Source of the DNA: Lachnospiraceae bacterium UBA3732
GTDB taxonomy: Bacteria; Bacillota; Clostridia; Lachnospirales; Lachnospiraceae
DNA: 7,709 nucleotides
Assembly (NCBI GenBank): GCA_002372545.1
Contig: DFHD01000115.1
Coordinates: forward strand, 72,791-80,499
Direction: 5' to 3'
Position 1 is the stretch's first letter; each line of letters starts with the position of its first letter. The position numbers and the translations under genes are program-made. Positions 5,533 to 7,709 of the stretch are shown piece by piece. Under the pieces are notes generated by a model, which had not been told where the DNA came from, ran no database searches, and saw nothing but the letters and a program-made list of their open reading frames with translations.

Positions 5533-6771
5533 ATGAAAAGAAGAGTCGTGATCACAGGCATGGGCACCATCAACCCCATCGGCCACAATCTGGAGGAAAC
5601 CTGGAACAGCGTACAGGAAGGGAAATGCGGGATCGATTTCATTAAGCAGATCGATATGACCGGCTATAAGGTTCAGGTTGCCGGTGAGGTAAAGGATTAT
5701 GCCCCGGAGAATTACCTGGACAGAAAAGAGTCCCGGAAGATGGACCGTTACACACAGTTTGGCGTAATTGCTGCGAAGGAAGCCCTTCAGGACAGCGGTA
5801 TAGATATGGAAAAGGAAGATCCGTACCGCTGCGGAACAATCGTATCCAGTGGTATCGGCGGCCTCAAGACCATCTCCGAGGAGCATGCGAGAGGCATGGA
5901 GCGCGGATTTGAAAAAATCTCCCCCTTCTTTATTCCGAAGTCCATTTCCAATATGTGTGCCGGTGAAATCGCCATCCATAGCGGGTTTAAGGGCGTTTGC
6001 GAGGGTATTGTAACGGCCTGCGCCAGCGGAAACAACTCCATTGGTGAGTCCTTCCGCAAGATTCGCGACGGCTATCAGGAAGTTATGCTCTGCGGTGGTG
6101 CCGAGGGCTGCATCTGCGAGCTGGGTATCGGTGGCTTTACCGTTATGCAGGCGCTTTCCACCTCACAGGATCCCAGCCGCGCATCCATCCCCTTTGATAA
6201 GGAGAGGGGCGGCTTTGTTATGGCTGAAGGCGCTGCCATCCTGATCCTTGAGGAGCTCGAGCATGCAAAGGCAAGAGGAGCAAAGATTTACGGCGAGGTG
6301 ATGGGCTACGGCGCAACCTGCGACGCTTATCATATCACGGCACCGGATCCCTCCGGCGAGGCAGCGGCGCGCTGCATGAGAGAAGCTATCGAGGATGGCG
6401 GACTTACGACAGACAATATTGATTACATCAATGCGCATGGTACATCTACTCATCTGAATGATGCAGGAGAGACCAAGGCGGTAAAGCTCCTTTTCGGCGA
6501 GGATGCCGGGCGGATTATGATGAGCTCCACAAAATCCATGACCGGCCATATGCTCGGGGCGGCAAGCGCCATCGAGGCAATCATCACTACACTTGCGCTG
6601 AAGAACGGTTTTGTTCCGGCCACCATTAACTATAAGGTTCCGGATCCGGAGTGCGATCTGGATATTGTACCCAACGAGGGGCGGAATGTACCGATCCGTG
6701 CGGCCCTGTCCAATTCTCTTGGCTTCGGCGGTCACAATGCAGCCATCTGCCTGAAGAAGTTCGAAGGCTGA
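5533..6771 (+). CDS. fabF: 3-oxoacyl-ACP synthase II (elongating ketosynthase)
   Basis: FabF condenses malonyl-ACP with acyl-ACP, releasing CO2 and adding two carbons. At 412 residues it has the standard KAS II length and two-halved thiolase fold. The N-terminus is KRRVVITGMGTINPIGHN. The catalytic triad is intact: Cys163 in TACASG (161-166), His302 in NAHGTST (300-306) and His339 in TGHMLGAA (337-344), with Lys334 in STKSMTGH. The gating Phe398 lies in NSLGFGGHN (394-402). The segment after the nucleophile reads GNNSIGESFRKI instead of the more usual G-T-N-A-I-G type, and the next lid region (GCICELGIGGF) is also somewhat divergent. Both are compatible with activity. The ATG at 5533 follows AAAGGA by 5 nt. 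No fabH is nearby, so chain initiation must come from another locus. Confidence 0.96.
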   Translation: MKRRVVITGMGTINPIGHNLEETWNSVQEGKCGIDFIKQIDMTGYKVQVAGEVKDYAPENYLDRKESRKMDRYTQFGVIAAKEALQDSGIDMEKEDPYRCGTIVSSGIGGLKTISEEHARGMERGFEKISPFFIPKSISNMCAGEIAIHSGFKGVCEGIVTACASGNNSIGESFRKIRDGYQEVMLCGGAEGCICELGIGGFTVMQALSTSQDPSRASIPFDKERGGFVMAEGAAILILEELEHAKARGAKIYGEVMGYGATCDAYHITAPDPSGEAAARCMREAIEDGGLTTDNIDYINAHGTSTHLNDAGETKAVKLLFGEDAGRIMMSSTKSMTGHMLGAASAIEAIITTLALKNGFVPATINYKVPDPECDLDIVPNEGRNVPIRAALSNSLGFGGHNAAICLKKFEG

Positions 6772-6802
6772 TAGTTTAAGAAAAACAGCGGAGGATACGA
6801 AA

Positions 6803-7243
6803 ATGGAGCTTGATTCCAATCAGATTCAGAAGATTCTGCCCCATCGGCCGCCTATGCAGCTGGTGGATCGCATTACCGATTTTGAGCCCGGCGTATGGGC
6901 GGAGGGCATTAAGTGCGTAACGGTTAATGAGCCCTTCTTTGTGGGGCATTTTCCGGAGTGCCATGTCATGCCCGGTGTGCTGATCATTGAAGCTTTGGCC
7001 CAGACAGGGGCGGTGGCCATTCTTTCCAAGGAAGAGAATAAGGGAAAGATTGCATTCTTCGGCGGCATCAAGAATGCGCGTTTCAGAAAGCAGGTTAAAC
7101 CGGGAGATGTTCTGCATCTCCGGTGTGAGATCACAGCCCAGAAGGGCCCGGTAGGTTTTGGCAAGGCAACAGCAACGGTAGACGGAAAGGTAGCGGCCTC
7201 TGCCGAAATCTCCTTCGCTATTGGAGAAGGTGAGAATGCATGA
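6803..7243 (+). CDS. fabZ: 3-hydroxyacyl-ACP dehydratase
   Basis: FabZ dehydrates (3R)-hydroxyacyl-ACP to trans-2-enoyl-ACP, feeding FabK. It is a 146-residue hot-dog-fold protein. The N-terminal ILPHRPPMQLVD (11-22) is the FabZ signature. The catalytic pair is His49 in GHFPECHVMPG (48-58) and Glu63 in LIIEALAQ (60-67), 14 residues apart as in E. coli FabZ; the acid is Glu rather than the Asp of FabA. FFGGIKNARFRKQVKPGD (85-102) is the other conserved block. The ATG follows GGAGG (6790-6794) with an 8-nt spacer. The stop overlaps the regulator's start by 4 bp. No separate isomerase or FabA/FabM/FabN-type gene is present to make unsaturated chains; whether this FabZ contributes cannot be told from sequence. 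Confidence 0.95.
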   Translation: MELDSNQIQKILPHRPPMQLVDRITDFEPGVWAEGIKCVTVNEPFFVGHFPECHVMPGVLIIEALAQTGAVAILSKEENKGKIAFFGGIKNARFRKQVKPGDVLHLRCEITAQKGPVGFGKATATVDGKVAASAEISFAIGEGENA

Positions 7244-7707
7244 GTAATCCTCTTTCTGAGGTATTTGCCAAATTCAGAGTTCATTATTACAGAGATGTTT
7301 TTTCCCGGATCAAGAACCGGGAGCTTTCGCTGTCAACCGTTGAGGTATACTGCGTAGAGACCATCTATGCCCTGGGCAGCCCGACGATCAATGAATTCGC
7401 CAATTATCTTCGGATTTCCTCTCCCAACGCCACCTATAAGGTGAACAGTCTTGTGCGGAAGGGGTATATTCGTAAGATCCAGTCCAAACGGGACAAGCGG
7501 GAGTATTACCTGGAGGTGACAGACCGGTTTTACCGGTACTGGAATCTGAATGAGCGTTATCTGGATATTGTGGACAGGCGTCTAAAGGATACGCTTACGC
7601 CGGAGGAATATACGTTTTTCTGCGGGATTCTGGATAAGATTTCTTCTGACCTTATGCCGGAGACCGGCCTGGATGAGGAATTCCGTTCCGACCCGGATGC
7701 AGTGTGA
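7240..7707 (+). CDS. MarR-family transcriptional regulator, FabT-like by context
   Basis: This 155-residue protein has the MarR layout. N-terminal helices (about 1-45) and a C-terminal helical part (about 97-138) would form the dimer interface. Between them lies a winged helix-turn-helix: TINEFANYLRISSPNATYKV at 49-68 with LVRKGYI (71-77) completing the recognition region, then the wing IRKIQSKRDKREYYLEVTD (77-95) containing the family D-x-R motif (Asp85, Arg87). The start overlaps the fabZ stop (ATGA) and has AAGGTGA at 7227-7233, 6 nt upstream, so it is translationally coupled to the pathway genes. In streptococci the MarR protein FabT heads a similar operon and represses it with acyl-ACP as corepressor. 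I infer a similar autoregulatory role here, with palindromes at 317-339 and 442-471 as candidate sites. Similarity to FabT beyond the fold is not evident by eye. The family call is firm and the target is a guess. Confidence 0.88.
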   Translation: MSNPLSEVFAKFRVHYYRDVFSRIKNRELSLSTVEVYCVETIYALGSPTINEFANYLRISSPNATYKVNSLVRKGYIRKIQSKRDKREYYLEVTDRFYRYWNLNERYLDIVDRRLKDTLTPEEYTFFCGILDKISSDLMPETGLDEEFRSDPDAV

Positions 7708-7709
7708 CG

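Noticed and set aside
7704..7709. GTGA overlap at the regulator's stop as the start of another gene
   Set aside because: Only two bases follow, and there is no well-spaced ribosome binding site before it; cannot be judged.
1..7709. CRISPR array, tRNA/rRNA gene, insertion sequence or phage genes
   Set aside because: No regularly spaced repeats, RNA gene signatures, transposase-like products or terminal inverted repeats were seen.

Overview
The window is a compact type II fatty acid synthesis (FAS II) operon from a Gram-positive anaerobe. It most likely comes from Clostridia, and probably from a Lachnospiraceae-like lineage. The grounds are FabK as the only enoyl reductase present, strong AGGAGG-type ribosome binding sites before nearly every gene, consensus sigma-A promoters, a terminal MarR-family regulator, and AT-rich intergenic DNA beside moderately GC-rich genes. 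Genus and species cannot be fixed from the sequence alone.

Layout. Positions 1-296 hold the N-terminal 98 codons of a minus-strand AMP-forming acyl-CoA synthetase, cut by the left edge. A 230-bp divergent control region follows (297-526). It has one near-consensus sigma-A promoter firing left and one firing right, a perfect 23-bp palindrome (317-339) in the leftward leader, and an AT-rich imperfect 30-bp palindrome (442-471) over the expected rightward start site. From 527 to 7707 nine genes run on the plus strand in close order: acpP, accD, accA, fabK, fabD, fabG, fabF, fabZ and a MarR-family regulator. Spacings are 24, -4, 14, 133, 50, 88, 31 and -4 bp. The two larger gaps (3582-3714 and 5445-5532) carry small GC-rich hairpins that share a 13-base motif in opposite orientations. 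No intrinsic terminator is visible inside the operon, and the window ends 2 bases after the regulator's stop codon.

How the genes work together. AccD and AccA form the carboxyltransferase half of acetyl-CoA carboxylase, which makes malonyl-CoA. FabD moves malonyl to the ACP encoded by acpP. FabF condenses, FabG reduces the ketone, FabZ dehydrates and FabK reduces the enoyl group. All catalytic residues I could check are present. Not found here are accB and accC (biotin carrier and biotin carboxylase), fabH (initiation) and any dedicated unsaturated-chain enzyme, so these must lie elsewhere or beyond the right edge. The terminal MarR protein is a plausible FabT-like feedback regulator of the operon and of the divergent synthetase. 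That role is inferred from position and from the palindromes.

I see core lipid metabolism with an interesting regulatory layout. I do not see evidence of a new enzymatic system.
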